Under the pieces are notes generated by a model. The model made no database searches and was not told where the DNA came from. It was given only the letters and a program-made list of their open reading frames with translations. Position numbers and translations under genes: made by a program. Positions 7,728 through 13,979 of a DNA stretch of 14,874 nt are shown piece after piece. Origin of the DNA: CAZDVQ01 sp964508975. Lineage in GTDB: Bacteria > Bacteroidota > Bacteroidia > Chitinophagales > Saprospiraceae. The first letter of the stretch is position 1; each line of letters begins with the position of its first letter. The stretch is taken from contig CAZDVQ010000086.1 in assembly GCA_964508975.1 (NCBI GenBank), positions 1 to 14,874 on the forward strand. The letters are read 5' to 3'.

Positions 7728-8630
7728 CTATTGATTTTCAATTGTAATTTTGAGGGGCATTAACCTATTTAATGAGCAATGCCTAGCCAATTTTCTCTTG
7801 ATAATATCAATTGATAATCCAGATTTTGATTTAGTGAATTTCTGTAACCGTTTTTCCAGTAATGGAATTAAATACGATTTACCAGAAACAATACGAAGTA
7901 AAGTTTCATTTGTATCACTCCATTTTTCATTTTTCCTAACCAAGAGTCTATGATATTCCTCGTCAGTGTCAATCACTCCCTTTTCAACTAACGCCTCTTT
8001 AATTTTTTCCGTTACATGAAGTATGTGAGAATTAACTCTATCGACACACAGTACATCAAATTTCTTCTTCTTATCAAGAAAAAAGTAGGCATTTTGCAAG
8101 ACAGGTGCATACTTTTTTTTAAATTCATCACTTTCTCCTATTAATAGATCTCTTTGTATTGAAAACACCAGAAATAGATGAATTAAGCATGACTTAATTT
8201 CACTTAACCAATTGTTAAAAGTCAAAGCTGCTTTTATTTGATTCTTATCTTTTCCTGTATATTCCCAGATAATTTCAATAATGCCGTCCTCATCTATTAA
8301 ATAGTTTTCAATGCAGTATGAATCCAAAACAAATAACCTACTAATATCATTAGTATTTGAATCTGTTATTAAATCTAAATCGGCATCAACTATGTACAAT
8401 TTTCTTTTAGAGTAATCGTTATCTTCTTGGCATAATTGTATTACTGTACTTTTAGGGCCAAGGGGATGAATATCGTTTATTTGGCAAGTTTTGTCAACAA
8501 GCCTTCCAAGAAGCATCTTATAGAACTCTTTATCCGCCAGATTATCTTCTGTATAAATTATTATGTCATTTCTATAATGAAGAAAAAGTGCCTTTATTTT
8601 ACTTGTAACAGAGTTATATTTAGGAATCAT
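7728..8630 (-). CDS. ariB: DUF4435 TOPRIM-like nuclease, AriB-like effector of a PARIS-type system
   Basis: This 300-residue protein carries a TOPRIM-type acidic pattern. IIIYTEDNLADKEFY has Glu28 after a beta strand. LYIVDADLD has the Asp82-x-Asp84 pair. The DUF4435 signature follows, LDSYCIENYLIDE. In the PARIS system AriB is a DUF4435/TOPRIM RNase that, once released by its ATPase partner, cuts host tRNA (tRNA-Lys in the studied E. coli system) and stops infected cells. The size matches AriB (about 300). The start ATG (8628-8630) is 1 nt after the stop of the upstream ATPase gene, so the two are almost surely translationally coupled. Codon use is AT-rich, unlike the neighbouring A2M gene. 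The C-terminal half is Lys-rich and unassigned. Assignment to PARIS rather than another ATPase/DUF4435 pair is inference from gene order and motifs. Confidence 0.8.
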   Translation of the reverse strand: MIPKYNSVTSKIKALFLHYRNDIIIYTEDNLADKEFYKMLLGRLVDKTCQINDIHPLGPKSTVIQLCQEDNDYSKRKLYIVDADLDLITDSNTNDISRLFVLDSYCIENYLIDEDGIIEIIWEYTGKDKNQIKAALTFNNWLSEIKSCLIHLFLVFSIQRDLLIGESDEFKKKYAPVLQNAYFFLDKKKKFDVLCVDRVNSHILHVTEKIKEALVEKGVIDTDEEYHRLLVRKNEKWSDTNETLLRIVSGKSYLIPLLEKRLQKFTKSKSGLSIDIIKRKLARHCSLNRLMPLKITIENQ

Positions 8631-8631
8631 A

Positions 8632-10005
8632 CTAGATATTATTGGTTAGGTCTTGGCATAATTTTTCTCTTTCCGCCTTGGCAATTATTGAAGGAGAATG
8701 CGTTGCTAATATAAATTGTGTATTAGGACTAGCTTCAAGTATAGAATCAACAAATATTTCTTGCCAAGCAATATGTAATGATAATTCAGGCTCATCTATG
8801 ATGAAAATACCAGGTTTACCTCTGTTTTCATAGAAGATTAGATGCGCAATCATTATTATAATTTGTTTTTCTCCAGAGGACAGTTCGAAAATACTTGAGG
8901 GTTCTTCTATTTGTGGTAATTTAACTTTTATTTCGCCATTACCCTGAACTGTGAGTTCTTTTTTCGCCTCTTTAAAAAAATTAGAAACAAGCCCCTCTAA
9001 ATTTCTGACAGGCTGCTGTAAGTTATTTATTTGATTTTGGTATTCTTGGCTATATGTAATAATATTTTCTATACGTTGTAGTTGAGGACTATTAACACTC
9101 CATTTGGTAATTGCATCTATGAAATTAGGATTCCTAAGATTTTCTGAAGTTATTTCCAGAGATTTACCTTTGTTAAGCCCTTGCATTACACTCACTATTT
9201 CATCCATTTTTAGGAAAAATTCATTTATTTGAGTATTTATCTCTACGACATTCAAACTAGCAGCAGCCTGTATAATATCCGCCTTGTAATTACTCAAACG
9301 TTTTACCGACTTAGCGATATTATTTATATCGTTTTTATCAGAGTCAATGAATTTAAAGGTAGTTGAAAATATTTTATTTTTAAACTGCTCGGATATTTTA
9401 GGTTGATCATTCGCAATGCTCCGATAATAATCAAAGACCATTTCTTGAACATCAATTAGACTTCGATCTATTGCGTTATTAATAGGTATTTTATTATATC
9501 TCCTTGAATGAAAGTGTTCTTGCATTTGAACAGCGTCCATCCTTCGTATTTCTGAAATACGCCTGTCTAGCCCAAGAAAAATAGGAGTATCTAAACGGCG
9601 AATATGAGTTGCAGTATTTGATTTATCAAATAACTGACGTTCTTGATTTAGACGTTCCCTAACAAGATCAGAACTTCTATCATGTTCACATTTTTCAAAA
9701 ACATGGACAACATCCTCACCTTTATCGGAATCAATATATGAAAGTTTGACAGACGAATCACTTTGCTTTTCAGCTTTAATTGAAACCTTCCTTTTGCTAT
9801 CTGTTAAACAAATCAATTCTATGGTATCGTAACCAATTTGGTTTAAATAGTCATATGAAGGATTTATTAAGCCAAGAACTAATTTTAGTGCGGTGGTTTT
9901 ACCTGCACCATTGATGCCTACCAAAAATGTTAAATTAGAGTCAAATTTAATATTAAAATTAAGGTACCCGTGTACTTTTGCGCCTTTAAATTGAATTAGC
10001 TTCAT
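8632..10005 (-). CDS. ariA: ABC-type AAA ATPase, AriA-like sensor of a PARIS-type system
   Basis: This 457-residue SMC/OLD-like ATPase has an N-terminal strand leading to Walker A, VGINGAGKTT, with Lys36. It has an ABC signature LSSGEKQ (Gly378), Walker B IFIIDEPELSLH (Asp404, Glu405) and a switch/H-loop ATHSP (His436). Between them, about residues 60-360 form a charged, probably helical insert, with FLGLDRR near 140. There is no C-terminal TOPRIM; that activity is in the next gene, which separates this pair from single-chain OLD nucleases. In PARIS, AriA forms an ATP-binding scaffold that holds AriB and frees it on sensing a phage trigger such as the anti-restriction protein Ocr. The gene is first in a two-gene operon, with a promoter in the leader about 150 nt upstream. 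The only reasonable start is ATG at 10003-10005, preceded by a 10-bp palindrome rather than a Shine-Dalgarno sequence. Confidence 0.85.
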   Translation of the reverse strand: MKLIQFKGAKVHGYLNFNIKFDSNLTFLVGINGAGKTTALKLVLGLINPSYDYLNQIGYDTIELICLTDSKRKVSIKAEKQSDSSVKLSYIDSDKGEDVVHVFEKCEHDRSSDLVRERLNQERQLFDKSNTATHIRRLDTPIFLGLDRRISEIRRMDAVQMQEHFHSRRYNKIPINNAIDRSLIDVQEMVFDYYRSIANDQPKISEQFKNKIFSTTFKFIDSDKNDINNIAKSVKRLSNYKADIIQAAASLNVVEINTQINEFFLKMDEIVSVMQGLNKGKSLEITSENLRNPNFIDAITKWSVNSPQLQRIENIITYSQEYQNQINNLQQPVRNLEGLVSNFFKEAKKELTVQGNGEIKVKLPQIEEPSSIFELSSGEKQIIIMIAHLIFYENRGKPGIFIIDEPELSLHIAWQEIFVDSILEASPNTQFILATHSPSIIAKAEREKLCQDLTNNI

Positions 10006-10013
10006 CGTGTTAT

Positions 10014-10023
10014 ACTATATAGT
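10014..10023. promoter_or_regulatory. 10-bp perfect palindrome just upstream of ariA start
   Basis: ACTATATAGT is a perfect palindrome ending 8 nt before the ATG. It could be an operator or simply part of the AT-rich leader. It is absent from the equivalent place before the HEPN gene. Confidence 0.3.
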
Positions 10024-10052
10024 TGTGGAAAAACTAATAATTTTCATACCGC

Positions 10053-10185
10053 CACAATTTCGCTTGCACCATTGGGCTAGTATTCATTGCCCGTTAAGGG
10101 TTTAAAATCCATAAAACGGTTGCCCTATCATGTGATAGCGTTCAACCCTTTGCAAAAGTAATGAAAAAACGATAGCATTACAAAA
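10053..10185 (-). promoter_or_regulatory. Shared leader/promoter region, copy 1 (upstream of ariA)
   Basis: This region aligns over about 133 nt with the sequence before the HEPN gene (12497-12633). Identical blocks in plus-strand order are CCATTG-n-GCTAGTATTCA, GGTTTAAAATCC, AACG-n-TTG and CAAAAGTAATGAAAAAA. On the minus strand it contains a promoter: TTTG at 10181-10184, a 20-nt spacer, and TACTTTTG at 10153-10160, matching the Bacteroidota -33/-7 consensus in sequence and spacing. Transcription should begin near 10146, giving a 5' leader of about 140 nt, unusually long for a two-gene operon. A 17-codon ORF starting ATG AAT ACT AGC lies inside the leader. Confidence 0.7.
10118..10147 (-). 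promoter_or_regulatory. Two-part hairpin at the predicted transcript start of ariAB
   Basis: GGTTG (10118-10122) pairs with CAACC (10143-10147), and inside it CTATC (10125-10129) pairs with GATAG (10134-10138) around a 4-nt loop. The structure lies immediately downstream of the -7 box, so it would be the first element of the RNA or a DNA operator overlapping the start site. The HEPN leader has a different-sequence hairpin in the same place. Confidence 0.55.
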
Positions 10186-10186
10186 C

Positions 10187-10435
10187 TTGCTAATTTTTTA
10201 TTTTAATAATTTCAGGCATCAAATATATCTGGGACATTAAGATTGAGTTAGGCTGATTAATGGGGAACAAAGGCTGTCATTCCCTTACTATTTGTGTAGT
10301 AAATTATTACGATGGCCAAGTTGACAAGTACCATCGTATGTCGTTTACCTAAAACACAAAATGATAAGTCTGATGTTTTAGAGTTGAACACTTTTCTAAC
10401 TTTCATAGTAACGTATTTTTCTTCATTTACATTTT
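10187..10435. other. Gap after the 438-aa gene with two tandem inverted repeats
   Basis: There is no supported gene here. Two inverted repeats stand out: TACGATGG (10308-10315) with CCATCGTA (10331-10338), loop 15; and CTAAAACA (10349-10356) with TGTTTTAG (10374-10381), loop 17. Both lie 50-130 nt past the stop of the 438-residue gene, so they may fold at the 3' end of that transcript. No T-run marks a classical terminator. A 45-codon plus-strand frame at 10312-10449 starts within the first repeat and runs into the gene end; I do not call it. Confidence 0.5.
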
Positions 10436-11752
10436 TTACAACTTACTAATTGTCAACATTGTATCGCAGATATTTGACCTAAAATGAGCCCGAGAGTTAA
10501 TAGTTTCTAAGGTCTCATTATCATCTGAGCTCAAGCGCTCAATTAAACTATTTGTTACATCCATACTATCGACTTTACCGTCAATTTCTTGGTCTTTCCT
10601 TTTTAATACTTGATTTAAGTCAATACCTAATTTTATATGAGAAGTTAAATTAAATGTAAATGTATCTAAAATTGATAGTGCAATATGCTCAGAAGCTATT
10701 TTACCAGCTTCTCTTAAATTTGTCAATTTTTGAAATTTAATTTTTTGATCATGTTCTTCTTTACTCAATACTTCAGTGTTCTCAAGAATTTTCCAATCAA
10801 TTCGCCGTTTGTACATTTCATAGGAATATTTCAATTCTCGGACTGATGCGCTAGAATTATTTATCTCAGTAATAGCCTTTTGGTAATTAAGGAATTCATC
10901 GGACGATAATAAAAATAATATATCTTCATAACTTAGTGTAAGAAGACCTTTTACAAAATTAACAGGGTTTAAATAGCTCCTTAGAACCAATGGCTCTTCA
11001 ATATCTTCAATTTCAGATGTAAACGTGTCTCTCCATATATTAAACGCTCTTGATAATTCACTACCATAAATTGGATTGGCTGTTAAAGTGGAAGGAATAT
11101 AAGCATGAAAGTTCGCTATTGAAACATCGGTTAGAAACTTACCATACAAATCCCAAGCAGACTTTCCCGGAAAATATTTTTGCAGTTCTTTATAAACTCC
11201 CTCCTTTCTCTCAAAGAAGCTAGAATTTATATGCCCATCTTTTGACATCTTATCTTCCGTGATATTTAAAATGAGAGTTTGAACTTTACTTGGCAAATAT
11301 TTTTCGAAATTAGACTCACGAAAAGAATCTAAAATTGAATTAGAATAATACTTTTTAGCTTCAGATATTGAATAAGGAATCTTATCAGCATTTTTATCCA
11401 AATGTTCAAGAACCGTGAAATCTTTAAACTCTTTCTTATTAATGAATGAAGGGCTAATCGTATTATTTGTCAAAATATTATTCGCTAATTTTTTCAAATC
11501 AATAAAAGAATCGTTCTCTTTAACAGAAGCAATGCTTATTATTTTATTATCAAACAAGCCCCTAATCGTTTCGTTTTTTACAGCATTTCTAAGATGAAAA
11601 ACATTTATTAACATATTGTCTAGGACAACCATTTTGCCCTCAAAAAGAATTGAGTATATAATCGTTGCAGAAATTTTATCTAATGATCTATCTTTGGTAA
11701 TGTTTGGTACGATACCAAAAAAGTCCGAAGGAATGAAATAACTTTTATTCAT
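10436..11752 (-). CDS. Unrecognised 438-residue protein, second gene of HEPN operon
   Basis: I do not recognise this family. It is a 438-residue, AT-rich-coded, apparently soluble protein with no signal peptide or clear membrane segment. The N-terminal 60 residues alternate hydrophobic and charged stretches (ATIIYSILFEGKMVVLDNML, then a helix HLRNAVKN), suggesting a small alpha/beta unit. Residues from about 290 on look mostly helical and charged, with a possible coiled stretch near EIDGKVDSMD. I see no Walker, nucleotidyltransferase (GSxxR), HD, PD-(D/E)xK or zinc-cysteine motif. It begins 57 nt after the HEPN gene on the same strand with no obvious promoter in the gap, so it is probably co-transcribed. 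As the HEPN partner it could be an antidote, a sensor or a scaffold; the sequence does not decide. ATG at 11750-11752 is the only convincing start. Confidence 0.85.
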   Translation of the reverse strand: MNKSYFIPSDFFGIVPNITKDRSLDKISATIIYSILFEGKMVVLDNMLINVFHLRNAVKNETIRGLFDNKIISIASVKENDSFIDLKKLANNILTNNTISPSFINKKEFKDFTVLEHLDKNADKIPYSISEAKKYYSNSILDSFRESNFEKYLPSKVQTLILNITEDKMSKDGHINSSFFERKEGVYKELQKYFPGKSAWDLYGKFLTDVSIANFHAYIPSTLTANPIYGSELSRAFNIWRDTFTSEIEDIEEPLVLRSYLNPVNFVKGLLTLSYEDILFLLSSDEFLNYQKAITEINNSSASVRELKYSYEMYKRRIDWKILENTEVLSKEEHDQKIKFQKLTNLREAGKIASEHIALSILDTFTFNLTSHIKLGIDLNQVLKRKDQEIDGKVDSMDVTNSLIERLSSDDNETLETINSRAHFRSNICDTMLTISKL

Positions 11753-11809
11753 TGTAGTTTTGATTTAATTATCACGAAATGCTATTTTCTGAATGACTGG
11801 ATTCGTAAA

Positions 11810-12496
11810 TCAAATTTTACTTTTTATTTCAAATCTTCCTTCTTGAGCCTGCGCAAAAGATATTTGAAATTCGAGTTCTTCTTCAAACCATATTTCATAC
11901 ATTTTTTTAATTCCAATTTCGATTTCGTTGTAATCATTAGGATCATATTGATGAACTAATGTTGAGATGTGTGCTTCTTTATTCCTAAAAACCTTTGCTA
12001 TTTTCAGTGTATTAATGATGGCAGGGTCTACTTTTGCCTTTTTGATATTATTAATCTTCCTTTCTAGTTCATTAAGACCTTGAATTAAATGATTAAAACC
12101 TATAGTATCTCCTTGATCGACATCAGAACTAGAAATTTCTGAGAACTTAAATGCGTTATTACCTTTTCCATTTTTGATATTTTCAGGTATCTTATTAATA
12201 TGGAAACCAGATTTCAAGTAATATGCCTTGAGTAACAATTCACTGCCAATTCCAATGAAAAGTCTTTTAGTTTTATTTCTAAGTAATAACCTTGCATCTT
12301 CCTTTCTGAACGTGTTTAGGTAAAGTTCTTCATTACCAAAATCCTTTTTTAATAATTTAGCAGCTAATTCAAAATACTTATCCGCAGTTAGCTTGAATAC
12401 TTCCCAGTCCTCTTTTTGGAAAAGACTACTGTAATCAGATTTGAGTTTCATTTCTAATGACATAAAATAATTTTTTACGACAGATGACTTCCCCAT
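11810..12496 (-). CDS. HEPN-domain protein, probable RNase toxin or nucleotide-binding partner
   Basis: This is a 228-residue, helix-rich protein. GIGSELLLKAYYLKSGF (about 82-98, with Glu86 and Lys90) looks like the first long HEPN helix. IGFNHLIQGL resembles the HDL segment. VFRNKEAHIST has Arg171-N-x3-His176, the R-x4-H motif that forms the active site of HEPN ribonucleases. The family includes toxins that cut tRNA or mRNA or are silenced by a nucleotidyltransferase (HepT/MntA), but no MNT gene is present here; the partner is the 438-residue gene 57 nt downstream. A GTG at 12499 precedes the ATG at 12494-12496; I chose the ATG because the TGA of a short leader ORF overlaps it (TGATG), implying coupled translation. 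The gene has the second copy of the shared leader directly upstream. HEPN assignment is by motif only. Confidence 0.8.
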   Translation of the reverse strand: MGKSSVVKNYFMSLEMKLKSDYSSLFQKEDWEVFKLTADKYFELAAKLLKKDFGNEELYLNTFRKEDARLLLRNKTKRLFIGIGSELLLKAYYLKSGFHINKIPENIKNGKGNNAFKFSEISSSDVDQGDTIGFNHLIQGLNELERKINNIKKAKVDPAIINTLKIAKVFRNKEAHISTLVHQYDPNDYNEIEIGIKKMYEIWFEEELEFQISFAQAQEGRFEIKSKI

Positions 12497-12633
12497 CACA
12501 ACTTCACGTCCTCCATTGCGCTAGTATTCAGTCTCTGTACAGGTTTAAAATCCGCTTAACGATTGTATTTACAAGCAAATCCAAGTGTTGGATATGTACA
12601 AAAGTAATGAAAAAAACAATATCATTACATAAA
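12497..12633 (-). promoter_or_regulatory. Shared leader/promoter region, copy 2 (upstream of HEPN gene)
   Basis: This is the counterpart of 10053-10185. On the minus strand TACTTTTG (12599-12606) is an exact -7 match. The -33 region, 21 nt further up, reads TTATG and is weaker than in copy 1. Just downstream of the -7 box is a perfect hairpin, ATCCAA-GTG-TTGGAT in plus-strand sense (12579-12593), then TTGTA/TACAA (12563-12574). The shared GGTTTAAAATCC block is at 12542-12553 and CTAGTATTCA at 12521-12530. A leader frame ending GTG AAG TTG TGA closes on the HEPN ATG. Confidence 0.65.
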
Positions 12634-12707
12634 TAGCTAACTATTTTTTTCATAATTTTTGGGGTATACAAATTATGCTCGACGCTCATATCCCTTGCAC
12701 TGCTTAA

Positions 12708-12773
12708 CTCTGCTCTCTGCTCTGCTTTCTGCACTATGCCCTCTGCTCTACACCAGCGGCTTCGCCGCTGGTG
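12708..12773 (-). repeat. Hairpin plus degenerate CAGAGAG heptamers, right boundary element (inverted)
   Basis: In minus-strand sense a perfect 10-bp hairpin, CACCAGCGGC-GAA-GCCGCTGGTG (12751-12773), is followed by CAGAGGG, CATAGTG, CAGAAAG, CAGAG, CAGAGAG and CAGAG units. The order and GAA loop are the same as in the element at 7331-7400 but in opposite orientation, so the pair forms an inverted bracket around the defence genes. The units here are more decayed than on the left. Confidence 0.75.
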
Positions 12774-12782
12774 CTCGCGCCA

Positions 12783-12889
12783 GCGATGTGGAGCGGTGGC
12801 CCGCAGGGCCAGACCAAGCCCGCAGGGCGCAGGGCCGAGCGAACAGCGAGCCGCGCAACGTAGCGACGGCGAAGCCGGGGCGCCCCCAT
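12783..12889 (+). repeat. GC-rich dispersed repeat, copy 2, uninterrupted
   Basis: This matches the two separated segments at 1393-1432 and 1484-1530 in the same orientation and lacks the hairpin insert present there. Short internal palindromes such as GGCCCGCAGGGCC add to the mosaic look. It is non-coding in all frames by composition and lack of any recognisable protein. Confidence 0.75.
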
Positions 12890-13028
12890 TATTTTGCTTT
12901 TTTTGAATTTTTGAGCTTTAGTTGTTTTAGCTATTGAGGAAAGGAGCTTCGGCTCGACAAAGCGGGGCAAAAAAAGGCTGTGCCTATCTTAGCGGCCAAC
13001 TATTCAACGCCGATGCACACATTTTTTA

Positions 13029-13036
13029 TACCTTTG
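13029..13036 (+). promoter_or_regulatory. -7 promoter box (TACCTTTG) for yicC
   Basis: TACCTTTG is an exact TAnnTTTG match 28 nt before the yicC ATG, giving a short untranslated leader. The -33 position has no clear TTG, so the assignment rests on the -7 box and its distance to the gene. Confidence 0.5.
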
Positions 13037-13064
13037 CCTTTGAACCAGGTAAAAAACGAGTTTT

Positions 13065-13934
13065 ATGATTCAATCCATGACGGGTTTCGGGCGCTCGAGC
13101 CGTGATTTTGGACACATGCAAGTGTCGGTCGAGATACGTTCCGTAAACAGCCGATCGTTCGATTTCAAAGCGCGGATTCCATCGATTTACCGTGAAAAAG
13201 AAATGGAAATCCGCAGTATTTTATCCCGCAATATCGACCGGGGTAAAATTGACCTGGTACTCGACGTTAACCGCCCCGATGGTGGCACCGACCTGGCCGT
13301 GAACGAGACGCTGTTCCGCACCTATGCCCGTAAACTCAAACAACTGGCCGAGGAAGAAGGTATCGGTACTGGCGATTTATTGTATACCTTGAGCCGTATA
13401 CCCAACGTGATTAGCGGCTCGGATGCCCTGGTGAACGAGGAAGAATGGCTCATGGTGGTATCGGTCATCGAGGACGCCGTGCAGTCGTTTAAACGCTACC
13501 GTTTTGACGAAGGGAAATCTATCGAGAACGATTTCAGGGAACGCGTGGCCGCTATTACACACGCGCTTAACGAAATTCCGAAATACGAACAAGAACGCCT
13601 AGATAAACTGCGTGCCCGACTAGTTAGCCAACTGGAAGAATGGGCCCAATATACCGACGAGAACCGCCTGGAACAGGAACTGGTTTTCTACGTGGAAAAA
13701 CTTGACATCAGCGAGGAAAAACTGCGCCTGCGACAACACTGCGAGTATTTCTTGGAGCAACTGGACAAGGTGGATGAATCGAAAGGTAAAATTCTGAGCT
13801 TCATCGCGCAGGAAATGGGCCGCGAAATCAATACCATCGGCTCTAAAGCTAACTCGGCAGAGATTCAGCGCCACGTGGTTCAAATGAAAGACGAACTGGA
13901 AAAAATTAAAGAACAAGTGGCCAACGTATTGTAA
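13065..13934 (+). CDS. yicC: YicC-family endoribonuclease
   Basis: This 289-residue protein opens with MIQSMTGFGRSS, the hallmark of YicC/YloC proteins. It closes with the conserved C-terminal block FIAQEMGREINTIGSKANS followed by EIQRHVVQMKDELEKIKEQV. The length is as expected for the family. YicC proteins are metal-dependent endoribonucleases that, in E. coli, help degrade small RNAs and mRNAs as a multimeric cytoplasmic enzyme. The middle is a charged helical stretch, with Glu- and Lys-rich segments between about 150 and 240. It sits 45 nt upstream of gmk on the same strand, a pairing common in bacteria, and its base composition matches the core genes rather than the island. The ATG at 13065 is well fixed by the family's N-terminus. 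Confidence 0.95.
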   Translation: MIQSMTGFGRSSRDFGHMQVSVEIRSVNSRSFDFKARIPSIYREKEMEIRSILSRNIDRGKIDLVLDVNRPDGGTDLAVNETLFRTYARKLKQLAEEEGIGTGDLLYTLSRIPNVISGSDALVNEEEWLMVVSVIEDAVQSFKRYRFDEGKSIENDFRERVAAITHALNEIPKYEQERLDKLRARLVSQLEEWAQYTDENRLEQELVFYVEKLDISEEKLRLRQHCEYFLEQLDKVDESKGKILSFIAQEMGREINTIGSKANSAEIQRHVVQMKDELEKIKEQVANVL

Positions 13935-13958
13935 TTACAAGGCTTCGCGCTATATTTG
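13929..13958 (+). promoter_or_regulatory. Promoter for gmk inside the yicC-gmk junction
   Basis: TTG at 13929-13931 and TATATTTG at 13951-13958 are separated by 19 nt, matching the Bacteroidota -33 and TAnnTTTG -7 elements at proper spacing. The -33 element overlaps the last codons of yicC. Transcription should start near 13965, just upstream of the gmk ATG at 13980. gmk could thus be expressed independently of yicC. Confidence 0.6.
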
Positions 13959-13979
13959 CCGAAAATCAATCCAATAGCA

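Larger units (their letters stand above)
12640..13064. other. Non-coding gap between the island and yicC; island right edge
   Basis: No gene is seen in this 425-nt stretch. From left to right it holds an AT-rich end of the island, the inverted heptamer/hairpin boundary element (12708-12773), the second GC-rich dispersed repeat (12783-12889), an AT-rich patch (12888-12935), a 4-bp stem with a TTCG tetraloop (GAGC-TTCG-GCTC, 12944-12955) and the yicC promoter region. Open frames on both strands are translations of the repeats. Confidence 0.7.

Noticed and set aside
8632..10005. Single-protein OLD nuclease
   Set aside because: The chain ends about 20 residues after the H-loop and has no C-terminal TOPRIM domain; the TOPRIM-like function is in the adjacent gene.
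10312..10449. 45-codon plus-strand frame starting MAKLTSTIVCRL
   Set aside because: It overlaps an inverted repeat and the 3' end of the opposite-strand gene, with a low-complexity tail and no promoter; a chance frame is more likely.
11753..12496. HepT/MntA toxin-antitoxin assignment for the HEPN gene
   Set aside because: The neighbour is 438 residues and has no GSxxRG...SDxD nucleotidyltransferase motif, so the known pair is not supported.
12528..12734. 68-codon minus-strand frame upstream of the HEPN gene
   Set aside because: It begins inside the heptamer repeat, crosses the promoter and hairpin of the shared leader, and has no counterpart in leader copy 1, where the frame is broken.
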